Assembly: GCF_913773635.1 (NCBI RefSeq) | Contig: NZ_CAJYGQ010000009.1 | Span: forward strand, 186,001-250,000 | DNA: 64,000 nucleotides | Reading direction: 5' to 3' | Origin: an uncultured Mucilaginibacter sp. | GTDB lineage: Bacteria; Bacteroidota; Bacteroidia; Sphingobacteriales; Sphingobacteriaceae | The notes under the pieces: generated by a model | Database searches by the model: none | Told to the model about the DNA's origin: nothing | Seen by the model: only the letters and a program-made list of their open reading frames with translations | Made by a program: the position numbers and the translations under genes | Shown: piece by piece, positions 20,327 to 30,272 of the stretch | Layout of the letters: the number at the start of each line of letters is the position of its first letter | How positions within the stretch are numbered: position 1 is the first letter of the stretch

Positions 20327-21949
20327 TTACCATCCTGGATTTTGAGTCAAATTAGGGTTGAGGTTTCTCTCCTCACGTGGAATTGGCCATAGATAATGCC
20401 TTGCCGGATCAAACGTACGCTGGTTTGCCCTTATGTAGCCGTTATCAATTGACGGAGGACCAAATTTTGCACCGTGAGCCCAACCATTTAAAACAGTTTC
20501 GGCCGTGCGCCATCTGCGAATATCAAATATTCTCAAGCCTTCCATAGCCAATTCGGTACGGCGCTCATTACGAATGATACTACGTAAGCCATCCTGTCCG
20601 GCGGCTGCATTGTAATTTAATGCAGTAGCGCTGGTGAATCCGGCACGTGATCTTAGCGCACGAATAGTACGGTCCCAAACATCACTTGTCATTTGACCTA
20701 ACTCATTCTTAGCTTCTGCATACATCAGCAAAACATCTGCGTAGCGAATTAGTATTAAGTTAAGACCTGATTGGAAATTTGCTGCTGATGTTGGATCATA
20801 ATATTTGCGCAAATAGTAACCTGTAGCAGACGAAACTGACCCCGGTGCATATTCATCTACCTTGCTTTGATCAGGATCTGTGCCTGGTTTGGTATAAATT
20901 GTTTTTGTAGTACCATCGGGCTTTTTCCATTGGTAATTATGATAAACAATTGTTGCGGTAAGGCGAGGGTCACGGTTAACATATGGATTGTTCTCATCAT
21001 AACCTGAACCAGCCTGGTTTATAGCCAACCCATTGGTCATCAAATAGCTGTCTACCAATTCTTGGGTTGGTGCAAAGTTATTTAGTCTTGCACCCACAGA
21101 TATAGGGGCAAAATCAAAGAAATTACTGTAAGTGCGTAATAATGGCACATATTGCATATCTAAAATAACTTCGCTGTTGTATTCATTTTGAGGCAAGAAT
21201 AAACCTTCATATGATGAGAACAGGCTGTAAGAACCATTAGCACCTGACATAAGCTGCTCACATCCGGTTACCACATCTTGCCATCTTCCCTCGTACAACA
21301 GTGCACGTGTCTTTAATGCTATAGCAGCGCCTTTTGTAATACGACCTTTGTCAGCGGCAGCATAAGCTGTGTTTAGTGGTAGAACTGCGGTAGCAGCGTC
21401 TAACTCCTTCAAAACAAAGTCAACCACCTGCGCACGTGGTGAACGGCTTATAGTTTTTGCCTCATCAATAGTAATGTCTTTTTCAAACAACGGCACATCG
21501 CCAAACCAAGTGTATAATTGAAAATATTGAAATGCACGAATGAATCGAATTTCGCTTTTCATACGCTCACGTAAAGCGGCGTCCATATTGGTAACCTTAT
21601 CAACATTTTCTAAAAAAACGTTACAGGTTTTAATGCACGAATAGTGATTATCCCATTCGCCATTGAAACGACCAAGTGAAGGATCCTGATTACCTGCCGC
21701 AATCGTTGCAACGCCTTCGTTATCGCCCCTGCTGTTGTACGCATTATCTGATAAAGCCTCGTTGTAGAAAAAATAATTGTTGTTGAACATTTGCGAGTAT
21801 GCAGTGTTCAAAACGGTTTTGGCCTTTTCAGTTGTTGTCCAGTAATTTAAATCTGTAAAGCGGTCTACGGGTGCCAGGTCAAGCTTCTTACAAGAAGCGC
21901 CCAGTATGAGCAGCACCAGTATTAAACCTTTGCTTTTTATATTTTTCAT
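20327..21949 (-). CDS. SusD/RagB family outer membrane lipoprotein (mannan locus)
   Basis: A 540-residue surface lipoprotein (lipobox LGASC, Cys at residue 20). Typical SusD blocks are visible: LNTAYSQMFNNNYFF near the N-terminus, IRFIRAFQYFQLYTWFGDVPL, ILIRYADVLLMYAEAKNELGQ, and ELAMEGLRIFDIRRW, ending NPGW. It partners the SusC encoded 11 bp upstream in glycan capture. Confidence 0.93.
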   Translation of the reverse strand: MKNIKSKGLILVLLILGASCKKLDLAPVDRFTDLNYWTTTEKAKTVLNTAYSQMFNNNYFFYNEALSDNAYNSRGDNEGVATIAAGNQDPSLGRFNGEWDNHYSCIKTCNVFLENVDKVTNMDAALRERMKSEIRFIRAFQYFQLYTWFGDVPLFEKDITIDEAKTISRSPRAQVVDFVLKELDAATAVLPLNTAYAAADKGRITKGAAIALKTRALLYEGRWQDVVTGCEQLMSGANGSYSLFSSYEGLFLPQNEYNSEVILDMQYVPLLRTYSNFFDFAPISVGARLNNFAPTQELVDSYLMTNGLAINQAGSGYDENNPYVNRDPRLTATIVYHNYQWKKPDGTTKTIYTKPGTDPDQSKVDEYAPGSVSSATGYYLRKYYDPTSAANFQSGLNLILIRYADVLLMYAEAKNELGQMTSDVWDRTIRALRSRAGFTSATALNYNAAAGQDGLRSIIRNERRTELAMEGLRIFDIRRWRTAETVLNGWAHGAKFGPPSIDNGYIRANQRTFDPARHYLWPIPREERNLNPNLTQNPGW

Positions 21950-21960
21950 TTTCGTAATAT

Positions 21961-24900
21961 TTAAAATGTTACATCTAATCCAAAACCCACATATACCGGC
22001 GTAGGATAAGTACGTCCACTATTAGCACCTGACGCTCCAAGGCTGTTGTTAAATTCACTAGCCTCAGGATCTAAAAACTTCAGTTTTGAAAGTGTGTACA
22101 AATTTTGACCTGATAAATAAGCACGCAAGTTTTGCATGCCCAATTTATTAGCAACCTTTTTAGGAAGCGAATAACCGATTTGTACGTTCTTTAAACGTGC
22201 GTATGCTGCGTTATAGATGTAAAGGTCAGAGCCACGACGGAAGTTATTTTCGATAGATGCACTTCCGCTTGCTGCCAAACGAGGGTACTCAGCGTTAGGG
22301 TTAGTTGGAGTCCAAAAATCAAGTTGATGTTGATACATAGTTTGTCCGTAGTTAAAGTGGAACGGTTCAACTAACTCGCCACGTATAAATGTGCTGCGAC
22401 GGCCAACCCCTTGAATAAATACGCTCAAATCAAACTGCTTGTAGGCTACATTGTAAGTAAAACCAAAATTGTAACGAGGGAAAGGATTACCTAATACAAA
22501 GTTATCCCTATCATTTATTACACCATCTTTGTTAACGTCAACATACCTTATATCACCTGGTGATAAAGCTAAACCGGCAGGTTTTGGGCCAGCAGCAATT
22601 TCTTCAAGTGTTTGAAAGTATCCATCACGTTTTAAACCAACATAAGATTGATAAGGCAAGCCCGGCTGAAGAATAACCTGAGCTTCATCATACTTTGATA
22701 AGCGGGTTCCGCCTTCGTAGTATAACACCTTATTTTTGTTATCACCAATGTTTAAGTTAAACGAATGACGCAGGTTGCGGCCGTTCAAACGGTAATTGAT
22801 GTTGATTTCCCATCCGCGGTTTTGTACCTCACCAGCATTGTAGTCAGGCAAGCCTGATCCAAATACACCTGGCACAGCAGGCGGAATTAAGATATCACGC
22901 GTATGTTTATCAAAATAGTCTAACGAAACATTAAGCGTATTCTTAAAGAAAGTTGCATCAGCACCTAAGTTTAATGTAGCTGCACGCTCCCACCTTATGT
23001 CAGGATTTGCAAAATTAAAACCAGTACCGCTTACTGATACGTTATTAAACCCGTAAGCATTTTGAAAAGAAGAATAAGTAGTTTGATATTGATAGTCCCT
23101 TACGCTTTGATTACCTAAAATACCATAAGAACCACGTAGTTTTATATCACCAACGTTACTACGATATTTCTCCATAAATCTTTCCTGTGTAATGCGGTAG
23201 CCGGCAGAAAATGAAGGGAAGAATGCTGACCTGTTTTGTTTGTTAAACTTTGATGATGCATCAACACGGAAGCTAAACTCTCCGTAATACTTATCACTGT
23301 ACGAGTAATTAGCACGACCAAATAAAGAATTTAGACTAGTCTCAATTGTACGTTGATTACTATTCACTGAGTTTGGATCGATAACCGTTTCGGTAATTGG
23401 GGTTCCTAATTCCGGATCAGTAAACTTCCGGTAAAGGTTCACTTGCTCACTGTTGAATGATTCATTTGAAACACCAACCAACAAAGTAGTGGAATGCTTT
23501 TTATTGAATACCTTGTTAAATTCTGCTAAAAACTGTGTATTCAGCAACAAGTCTTTGTAGTTCTCATCATTATTATTCCTGTCTGCACCTGATACGCCAC
23601 CTGGAAAATAGTTAACCTGCAAAGTTCTGGCATATTGATGATTAGCATTGAGTGTTCCACCAAAAACGCCACGCAGCTTCAAGAAATCTGTTACGGCAAA
23701 TTCTGCATTTAAACTTCCAAAGATGTTGTCATTATTGTATTTACGGTAGCCACCCTGCTCAAGTACTCCAAGTGGGTTAAACTCGCTTAATACTGCATTG
23801 GTGAGGTAACGGCCCTGGTCATCTTTCAATTGATAGTAAAGTGGTACACGGCTAGCATCAACAATAAGTGTTGATGTGCTTGATGAATGATCTTTAATAT
23901 CAGAGTGAGCATAAGCTAAAATTGTATTCAGCTTAAGCTTACCGTACTCATTGGTCATGTTTAAACGGTAATTGTAACGACGCAATCCTAAACCCGGACC
24001 TACAAGGTTGTTGCGCTGATCAACAAAGCCAGCTGAAACCAGATAGCTTGATTTTTCGCTGCCGCCTGTTAAGCTCAAATTATGGTTTTGCTGTAAGGCG
24101 TTCTTCAATATTGCATCGAGGAAAAACTCAGTGTCGCCTTGTTGTTGGAATGTACGTATTTGATCTGCACTAAAAATCGGTTGCTGGCCAGCATTCACAT
24201 TGGCCTGATTACGTAAAATAGCATTTTCGAATCCGTGAACCGGTTTGTAAAATACCTTTGGAGTTTGAATGCCAACCAAACCATTATAATTAAGTTGAGT
24301 ACGGGCATTTTTCTTTCCCTGCTTAGTTGTAATAAGAATTACACCGTTTGATGATCGCGATCCGTAAATTGCAGCCGAACCTGCATCCTTCAACACCGAT
24401 ACGCTTTCAATATCGGCAGGATTAAGCAAATTTATATCGCCACCTACTATACCGTCGACAACTACCAAAGGTGAATTATTATTTAATGTACTTATACCAC
24501 GAATATTGATATTAATACCTGCGCCTGGTTCGTTGTTTCGTTGTTGAATAATCAAGCTGGGAGAAGTACCCTGTAAAGCCTGGGTTACATTCACTGCAGG
24601 CTTACCTTGTATTGCAGCAGCCGTTACCTGATCGACAGCACTAGTTATTGAAGCCCTGCGTTGAGTACCGTAACCTACTACCACTACATCACTTAAAGCG
24701 CTTTGGTTAGGAACCAACTTAACGCTTAGTTTAGCGCCCGGCGTGTAAGCTTGCTCTTGAGTTGTGTAGCCAATAAGCGTAAATACTAAAGTGCCCGTTG
24801 ATGAATTTAGATTAAGTACGAAACGACCGTTCACATCCGTTGCCGCACCAATTTGAGCGTCTTTCACTTTTACGTTAACACCGGGTAAAGCCTCCCCTTT

Positions 24901-25050
24901 CTCATCAACTACAATACCTTCAACACGGGTTGTTTGCGCAAATGCATTTAGCAACGCGCAAAAAAGGAAAACTAAAAGCAATCCGGTTGTTTTGGCACAT
25001 CGTAGCAAGGATGATCTGGAGAAATTTATCTGATAAGTAAATATCCTCAT
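21961..25050 (-). CDS. SusC/RagA family TonB-dependent transporter (mannan locus)
   Basis: A 1029-residue TonB-dependent outer membrane importer. A long positively charged N-terminus precedes the signal hydrophobic core (LLLVFLFCALLNAFAQ). The carboxypeptidase-like domain (VEGIVVDEKGEALPGVNVKV), plug (DVVVVGYGTQRRASITSAV; SVLKDAGSAAIYGSRSSNG) and barrel follow, and the protein ends VGFGLDVTF. It is the first gene of a SusC-SusD-SusE-GH76 transcript, with a clear promoter about 210 bp upstream, which leaves a long 5' leader. Confidence 0.93.
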   Translation of the reverse strand: MRIFTYQINFSRSSLLRCAKTTGLLLVFLFCALLNAFAQTTRVEGIVVDEKGEALPGVNVKVKDAQIGAATDVNGRFVLNLNSSTGTLVFTLIGYTTQEQAYTPGAKLSVKLVPNQSALSDVVVVGYGTQRRASITSAVDQVTAAAIQGKPAVNVTQALQGTSPSLIIQQRNNEPGAGININIRGISTLNNNSPLVVVDGIVGGDINLLNPADIESVSVLKDAGSAAIYGSRSSNGVILITTKQGKKNARTQLNYNGLVGIQTPKVFYKPVHGFENAILRNQANVNAGQQPIFSADQIRTFQQQGDTEFFLDAILKNALQQNHNLSLTGGSEKSSYLVSAGFVDQRNNLVGPGLGLRRYNYRLNMTNEYGKLKLNTILAYAHSDIKDHSSSTSTLIVDASRVPLYYQLKDDQGRYLTNAVLSEFNPLGVLEQGGYRKYNNDNIFGSLNAEFAVTDFLKLRGVFGGTLNANHQYARTLQVNYFPGGVSGADRNNNDENYKDLLLNTQFLAEFNKVFNKKHSTTLLVGVSNESFNSEQVNLYRKFTDPELGTPITETVIDPNSVNSNQRTIETSLNSLFGRANYSYSDKYYGEFSFRVDASSKFNKQNRSAFFPSFSAGYRITQERFMEKYRSNVGDIKLRGSYGILGNQSVRDYQYQTTYSSFQNAYGFNNVSVSGTGFNFANPDIRWERAATLNLGADATFFKNTLNVSLDYFDKHTRDILIPPAVPGVFGSGLPDYNAGEVQNRGWEININYRLNGRNLRHSFNLNIGDNKNKVLYYEGGTRLSKYDEAQVILQPGLPYQSYVGLKRDGYFQTLEEIAAGPKPAGLALSPGDIRYVDVNKDGVINDRDNFVLGNPFPRYNFGFTYNVAYKQFDLSVFIQGVGRRSTFIRGELVEPFHFNYGQTMYQHQLDFWTPTNPNAEYPRLAASGSASIENNFRRGSDLYIYNAAYARLKNVQIGYSLPKKVANKLGMQNLRAYLSGQNLYTLSKLKFLDPEASEFNNSLGASGANSGRTYPTPVYVGFGLDVTF

Positions 25051-25257
25051 AATTAGATTTTATTGAGTTAAATTGTGTTTGTGTGTTTTCTTATTAGAGA
25101 TATCCGTAGATATTTTCAGTTTACGTTGATACATCACCGGGTTGATAATGCTCATACAATAAATTCCGTACGCCAGCAGAACGCATAGCAACATGCAAGT
25201 AAAAAATTCTCATACAATTGGTTTTAATGGTTTATTACTAAGATCTGGGTAATCTCG
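25051..25257 (-). other. Long 5' leader of the SusC transcript
   Basis: About 207 bp between the inferred transcription start and the SusC ATG. No ORF, strong hairpin or known riboswitch was recognised. Long untranslated leaders before SusC genes can host small-RNA or Hfq-like control, but nothing in the sequence shows this directly. Confidence 0.35.
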
Positions 25258-25297
25258 TAAATCGATTCAAATATAATAACTAAAATGATTTAGCAAA
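25258..25297 (-). promoter_or_regulatory. SusC promoter with overlapping LacI-like operator
   Basis: On the minus strand TTTG (25297-25294), an 18-bp spacer and TATATTTG (25275-25268) make a near-consensus Bacteroidota promoter. TAAATCGATTCA (25258-25269) covers the predicted start site. It resembles TAAAACGTTTTA at 30273-30284 in front of the other mannan operon, so one LacI repressor could control both. Confidence 0.6.
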
Positions 25298-25421
25298 TGT
25301 ACAATCGAAACATTTACGAATTTTTATATGAAATGCCTATCAACTTTAGGGTATTACAAAAAGTTGGATTCTGCATTATCAATAATCAATATAATTGTGC
25401 TTTTAAACGTTGTTTTGTTAA

Positions 25422-26648
25422 TTATTTTACCTTAGAAAACTTAGCGGCAAACAAGAAAATAACGGTGTAACAAACGATAGGTAGGTAATAAGCCTTGGCT
25501 ACGTCGTAATCAGCAATTTTGCCCATTAATATTGGGAAAATTGCCCCTCCTACTACAGCCATTGATATAAAAGATGATGCCTGCTGGGTTTGCGAACCCA
25601 GGTTTTTAATGCCCAAGCTAAAAATTGTAGGGAACATGATGCTGAAAAAGAAGTTGATCATGAAGAGTGCTGCGAACGATACCCAACCTAGACTTTGAGC
25701 CACTATAAGGCACATTAATATGTTACCTAAAGCAAATGCAGCCAATAATTTATTAGGTGCTATAAAGCGCATTAAATAAGTGCCAATGAAACGGCCCGCC
25801 AGCATCATAATCATAAACACGATCATGTAACCACTTGCTGCCGAGTCGGTAAGGCCCATTTTATCGTGACCGTAATTAATGAAAAACGCCCAGGTACCGG
25901 CTTGAGCTGCAACGTTAAACAGCTGCGCAATTACCGCCCAAACAAAATGCGTATTCTGAAAAAGCTTTTTAGATGGCACCTGCGCAACCTCTCCCTCAAT
26001 TCTACTATTAACATCACCATGGGGGTCAACCGTTGCGGGCACTTTAACTGTGGCAAACAATAACGCTGTCAAGCCTATAACAGCTCCAATTATAATGTAT
26101 AATAACTTTATTTTATCTAATCCCTCAGTACCAACTACTTCTGCCCCTTTAAAAATAAATTGCGAACCTATAAGCGGGCCAATAATGGTTCCGAGGGCGT
26201 TGAAGCTTTGTGCAAAGTTAATACGCTGATCACTGGTATCCTGGTGGCCTAATGAGGCAACAAACGGGTGAGCAACAGTTTCGAGAGTTGACAAACCACA
26301 ACCCAATACAAATAATGCAATCCTGAAAAAGCCAAACGACTGTGCATTTGCCGCCGGAACAAATAAAAATGAACCAATGGCAAATAAAGCAAGACCAAGT
26401 AAAACGCCATTTTTGTAACCGAAGCGCTTCATGAATAATCCGGCCGGTATACCCATTATAAAATACGCACCGAATATTGAAAATTGTACCAATCCTGATT
26501 CTGCTTTTGATACATGCAGCACTTGCTGAAAGTGCCTGTTAAGCACATCACCAAGGGAAATAGCTATACCCCAGAATGCAAAAAGCGATGTAACAAAAAT
26601 AAGTGTGATCAGAAATTTTTTTTCGGTGAAAGATGGCTTTATAGTCAT
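25422..26648 (-). CDS. Sugar MFS transporter, FHS (fucose permease-like) family
   Basis: A 408-residue inner membrane permease with about 12 transmembrane segments. The pattern FWGIAISLGDVLNRHFQ, then FGAYFIMGIPAGLFMKRFGYKNG, is characteristic of the fucose/glucose/galactose:H+ symporter group. A central hydrophilic loop (VPATVDPHGDVNSRIEG) separates the two halves. It is the last gene of the ROK-GH125-GH76-permease operon (76 bp after GH76), so free mannose is the natural candidate substrate; this is inference. Confidence 0.88.
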   Translation of the reverse strand: MTIKPSFTEKKFLITLIFVTSLFAFWGIAISLGDVLNRHFQQVLHVSKAESGLVQFSIFGAYFIMGIPAGLFMKRFGYKNGVLLGLALFAIGSFLFVPAANAQSFGFFRIALFVLGCGLSTLETVAHPFVASLGHQDTSDQRINFAQSFNALGTIIGPLIGSQFIFKGAEVVGTEGLDKIKLLYIIIGAVIGLTALLFATVKVPATVDPHGDVNSRIEGEVAQVPSKKLFQNTHFVWAVIAQLFNVAAQAGTWAFFINYGHDKMGLTDSAASGYMIVFMIMMLAGRFIGTYLMRFIAPNKLLAAFALGNILMCLIVAQSLGWVSFAALFMINFFFSIMFPTIFSLGIKNLGSQTQQASSFISMAVVGGAIFPILMGKIADYDVAKAYYLPIVCYTVIFLFAAKFSKVK

Positions 26649-26724
26649 GGCAAGGGTATACTGGCTACACCAGGTTTCAAGTATTTAGTTTTTGTAATTG
26701 GTTAATGGTAAGTCTTATGCTGGT

Positions 26725-27807
26725 TTATTTCTTGCTTCGTAATTGCTCTAGCGTAGCGTAAATTTCAATCATTGCTCCCTGGTCAATAAGTCTCTTCTCT
26801 TTCTTATTTCCAACCAAATTATTTGCATCGCGCTCGTTCATCCATATGGCATCGGCATCTTGCTCAAAGAAAGTTATCCACTCCCTGTTCTTGTCGATTT
26901 TATAAAGCTCAACATAACCGCGAAGCATTACGGCATTAAACCAGTATTCATTTGGCAAGCGTCCATTTTTAAAAAAATGAGCCTTACCGGCTTTGGCAAC
27001 CCGCTGTGCCTCTGTGAGGTATTTTTTATCTTTAGTAATGTTATAAAGTATAGCAGCTGATTGCAGCATAGTCCCAGTATTGTAGGTATAAGTTGCCTTA
27101 GCTATTTCCATTGATGGTAACTTGATGTTGTCATAATATACACCTTCAGGAGCTTGCAGGTATTTTTTTGTCCAATCGTATATGTCAATTGCTGTTTTTA
27201 GGTACTCCTTATTTTTGGTTGCTTTATACAATTGCAACGCTACTAAAACACCCGGGCCATTTGAGCAGGTATTTTTTGTTGTAAAATCTTTTTCACGCCA
27301 ATAAATTCCGCCACCGCCTACAGTATCAAGCCCGCCTAACATAAAGCGATAGATCATCTTTGTTGTATCAAGGTACTTTTTTTGATGATTGCGCTTGTAA
27401 GCATCCATGTATGCAATAGCAATCCACTGGTTATCATCATAGTAAAGTGTTGTAGTTTTTTCAGAAACCACATAGTCCTGATAGGCCGGAAATGGAGGCG
27501 TTGCCCTGTAATACTTAGCAATAGCATTTTCAACCGGCAACATATATTTTTTACCTGGCTCAATAACTTCCATCTCGTTGGCTGCCTGTATATAAGCACA
27601 TAGCGGCCACAGGTATGAGTGCGGGTGCTCGTTCTTTGCCGGATCCGTTGTCTCGTAGTACAGAGTGGACTTTGGATCTTTTAAATTTTTATTGATGGCA
27701 TTGTAGATATCCTTAATATGACTTCTGTAAACAGATGTTTGAGCCTGTGTACTACCAAATGCTAATAAGGAAACTAATACTACAAGAGCACTTTTATAGT
27801 TGATCAT
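26725..27807 (-). CDS. GH76 family glycoside hydrolase, periplasmic
   Basis: A 360-residue second GH76 enzyme, only distantly similar to the one at 17934-19097. It carries a type I signal peptide (AFGSTQAQ) rather than a lipobox, which points to the periplasm. The catalytic Asp pair is Asp124-Asp125 in LYYDDNQWIAIAY, and GGGGIYWREKDFTTKNTCSNGP replaces the matching active-site wall. With the surface GH76 this gives the two-compartment arrangement known for alpha-mannan degradation in Bacteroides: limited cutting outside, full cutting inside. It lies 28 bp after GH125. Endo versus exo action cannot be told. Confidence 0.85.
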   Translation of the reverse strand: MINYKSALVVLVSLLAFGSTQAQTSVYRSHIKDIYNAINKNLKDPKSTLYYETTDPAKNEHPHSYLWPLCAYIQAANEMEVIEPGKKYMLPVENAIAKYYRATPPFPAYQDYVVSEKTTTLYYDDNQWIAIAYMDAYKRNHQKKYLDTTKMIYRFMLGGLDTVGGGGIYWREKDFTTKNTCSNGPGVLVALQLYKATKNKEYLKTAIDIYDWTKKYLQAPEGVYYDNIKLPSMEIAKATYTYNTGTMLQSAAILYNITKDKKYLTEAQRVAKAGKAHFFKNGRLPNEYWFNAVMLRGYVELYKIDKNREWITFFEQDADAIWMNERDANNLVGNKKEKRLIDQGAMIEIYATLEQLRSKK

Positions 27808-27835
27808 AATCGGTTTTTAGTATGGGTGTTATGTT

Positions 27836-29254
27836 TTAGCTTAACAGGTTTGGTTTGGTTTGATAGGTTTTCCATAAAAACTCACCAAAAATTGTATTGG
27901 TCCACGCAAACCAGCTACGTGTGAACTTCTCAGGATTATCTTTATGGAAAGATTCATGCATAAAACCGGTACCTGCGTGTGTATTTTGAAGCGTTTTTAT
28001 ACAGTATCTGATTTCCTCGTCGTTGCTACTGGTTAAGCCGCGGGCAATTATACTCATAGGCCATATCATGTTTTTACCTATGTGCGGACCACCAATACCT
28101 TCGGCAGCTGTGCCCTTATAATAAAAAGGATTATCTGTAGATAATAAAAGCTTACGTGTATTTTGATAAATACTATCGTTAACATCAACCGAGCCTAAGT
28201 ATGGCATAGCCAGCAAGCTTGGTATATTGGCATCATCCATAAGGTTGTAGCTTCCAAAGCCATTTACTTCATAAGCATACACCTTACCATACTTTGGATG
28301 AGTAACAATTGCATGTTCCTTTAAAGCATTTTCTACTTCCACAGCTAAATCACTAAGCTCTTTGGAGGTAGCTTGATCTTTAGCTACAACAGCCATCATT
28401 TCTGAGGCTTGCTTTAAACTGGTTACCGCAAAGAAGTTTGATGGAATAAGGAAAGAGAACACAGTAGCATCATCACTTGGCCTGAATGACGAACAAATAA
28501 GGCCTACCGGTTTAACCGGGTATCCGAAGCCTTCCATTGGTACGCCATCTGTTGCCCATGCTGTTTTACGTTGGAAAGAATAAGGACCGTCGTTTTCTTT
28601 GCGTTGTTGCTCTTTAAACGTTTTTAGTATTGCTTTTACAGCTTGTTGCCAATTATTATCAAACGGCTTTATATCGCCGGTATTTTTCCAGTAGTGGTAA
28701 GCCAGGCGTACCGGATAACATAACGAGTCAATTTCCCATTTACGCTCATGAAGGCCGGGCTGCATCTTAGTTAAATCGTGCGCCCACTCACCTACCTTGT
28801 TATCATCCCCGTAAAAGGCGTTTGCATAAGGGTCTTTCAATATACATTTTACCTGCCTGTTGATCACGCCAGCAATAAGGTCTTTCAGCTTGGCATCTTT
28901 GCTCATGAAAGGCAAGTATGGCCAAACCTGAGCCGTGCTGTCTCTCAGCCACATGGCATCAATATCGCCGGTTATCACATAAGTATCAGGACGACCTGCG
29001 TTGTTTGAGTAGGTAACGGTGGTATCTAACGTATTAGGAAAGCAGTTATTGAATAACCAGGCCAATTCCTTATTCTTTACATTTTTGCTAAACTCTGTAA
29101 TAGCACTTTCAACTGCATTACTTTTAAAATGCCTTTTAGAAGGCGCTACGCGTACCACTTTAAAATCTGGAGCAATTGCATGTGCCAGATTGCTGCTCAA
29201 CATGCTTGCCGAGCCTATAATGCCGGCTTGTTTAATAAAATTCCGTCGTTTCAA
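27836..29254 (-). CDS. GH125 exo-alpha-1,6-mannosidase, periplasmic
   Basis: A 472-residue enzyme of GH125 (formerly DUF1237), which removes non-reducing alpha-1,6-mannose residues with inversion. The N-terminus KRRNFIKQAG with the hydrophobic stretch after it looks like a twin-arginine export signal. The family core GDIDAMWLRDSTAQV (residues 96-110), GDDNKVGEWAHDLTKM and the C-terminal GTGFMHESFHKDNPEKFTRSW with WTNTIFGEF are all present. It sits between the ROK kinase and the second GH76 gene. Confidence 0.92.
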   Translation of the reverse strand: MKRRNFIKQAGIIGSASMLSSNLAHAIAPDFKVVRVAPSKRHFKSNAVESAITEFSKNVKNKELAWLFNNCFPNTLDTTVTYSNNAGRPDTYVITGDIDAMWLRDSTAQVWPYLPFMSKDAKLKDLIAGVINRQVKCILKDPYANAFYGDDNKVGEWAHDLTKMQPGLHERKWEIDSLCYPVRLAYHYWKNTGDIKPFDNNWQQAVKAILKTFKEQQRKENDGPYSFQRKTAWATDGVPMEGFGYPVKPVGLICSSFRPSDDATVFSFLIPSNFFAVTSLKQASEMMAVVAKDQATSKELSDLAVEVENALKEHAIVTHPKYGKVYAYEVNGFGSYNLMDDANIPSLLAMPYLGSVDVNDSIYQNTRKLLLSTDNPFYYKGTAAEGIGGPHIGKNMIWPMSIIARGLTSSNDEEIRYCIKTLQNTHAGTGFMHESFHKDNPEKFTRSWFAWTNTIFGEFLWKTYQTKPNLLS

Positions 29255-29307
29255 AAGAGATGGTTTTTGAGTTTATAAAATTGGTATTAATATAGCACTT
29301 GTTACTT

Positions 29308-30222
29308 TTAGTAGCTGGTAACAAGTTTGTCGTCAAGGCCTTTGGCCGTATCAACAAGTGGCCAGCTGCATGCTGCCCCTATTAAGGCAGCATCTTCCCA
29401 TAACACACTTTGCTTTAGCGTAATATTTTTATTGTTAAGCTGCTCCGTTACATAGTTAACAAACACGTGCATACTTTTTGCAATGTTACCACCTATAATA
29501 ATGGTATCAGCCTGTTCATCGGTTGCAAAAGCATTTAAAAAACGTCCCAGGTTATCGCCAAACTCATTAAACAATGTGTCTTTAAGTATAACGTCGTCAT
29601 GATTTAACAATGCTTCCACATTCGATAATTCTTTCGAAGTTAATTCAAAACAACGCTTTTGAAACCAGCGCGTTGATATATAATCTTCGGCAATACCATC
29701 ATGCATAGGGGTTATAGCCCTAAAAACGTCTGAGGTAATTCCTTCTGAACTTTTTGCAGAGCCTAACCCTGTACCCAAGGTAACACCAATTACCCTGGCA
29801 GTTGGTGGCAATTTACAATGCATTACTTCACCATGCAAAAAAGCTTCGGCATCATTCCTGAATAAGATGTTCTCCGGTTTTATACCCAAAGCATCTGACA
29901 ACTGGCTGCGAACATCAAGGCCGTAAAGAGCCTCGTATTTGTTCATTCCTTTAATAAGAGATATTCCCCTAGTGTAATCAAAAGGCCCCGGCATTGCTAT
30001 TCCAACCTTTATAGCGCTGTTATTGTTGCCATTGCATAAAACGCTGATAGCTTCTGCCCAGCGGTTTATCACGCTTTCAGCATCGGCATGCGGATCAACC
30101 TTAAGCCGCACCTTCGTTCCGGGTATAATTGTACTCCCCTCTTGTGATACTTGCGCCGCAGTAATATGCGAGCCACCAATATCTACCCCAATAGATATAC
30201 CATCAGATAGGCCTGAACTCAT
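29308..30222 (-). CDS. ROK family sugar kinase (probable hexokinase/mannokinase)
   Basis: A 304-residue cytoplasmic kinase. The first phosphate-binding motif is GVDIGGSHITAAQV, the second is GVTLGTGLGS, and FRNDAEAF carries the catalytic Asp. The zinc motif usual for the family (C-x-C-G-x2-G-C) is absent; the region reads MHDGIAEDYISTRWFQKR instead. It is the first gene of the GH125-GH76-permease operon, which makes phosphorylation of mannose or a related hexose the likely job. Other hexoses or a regulatory role remain possible. Confidence 0.82.
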   Translation of the reverse strand: MSSGLSDGISIGVDIGGSHITAAQVSQEGSTIIPGTKVRLKVDPHADAESVINRWAEAISVLCNGNNNSAIKVGIAMPGPFDYTRGISLIKGMNKYEALYGLDVRSQLSDALGIKPENILFRNDAEAFLHGEVMHCKLPPTARVIGVTLGTGLGSAKSSEGITSDVFRAITPMHDGIAEDYISTRWFQKRCFELTSKELSNVEALLNHDDVILKDTLFNEFGDNLGRFLNAFATDEQADTIIIGGNIAKSMHVFVNYVTEQLNNKNITLKQSVLWEDAALIGAACSWPLVDTAKGLDDKLVTSY

Positions 30223-30272
30223 TAAGTAGTAATTATAGGTTTATTAAAAAAAAGATAACGGGAACAAATATG

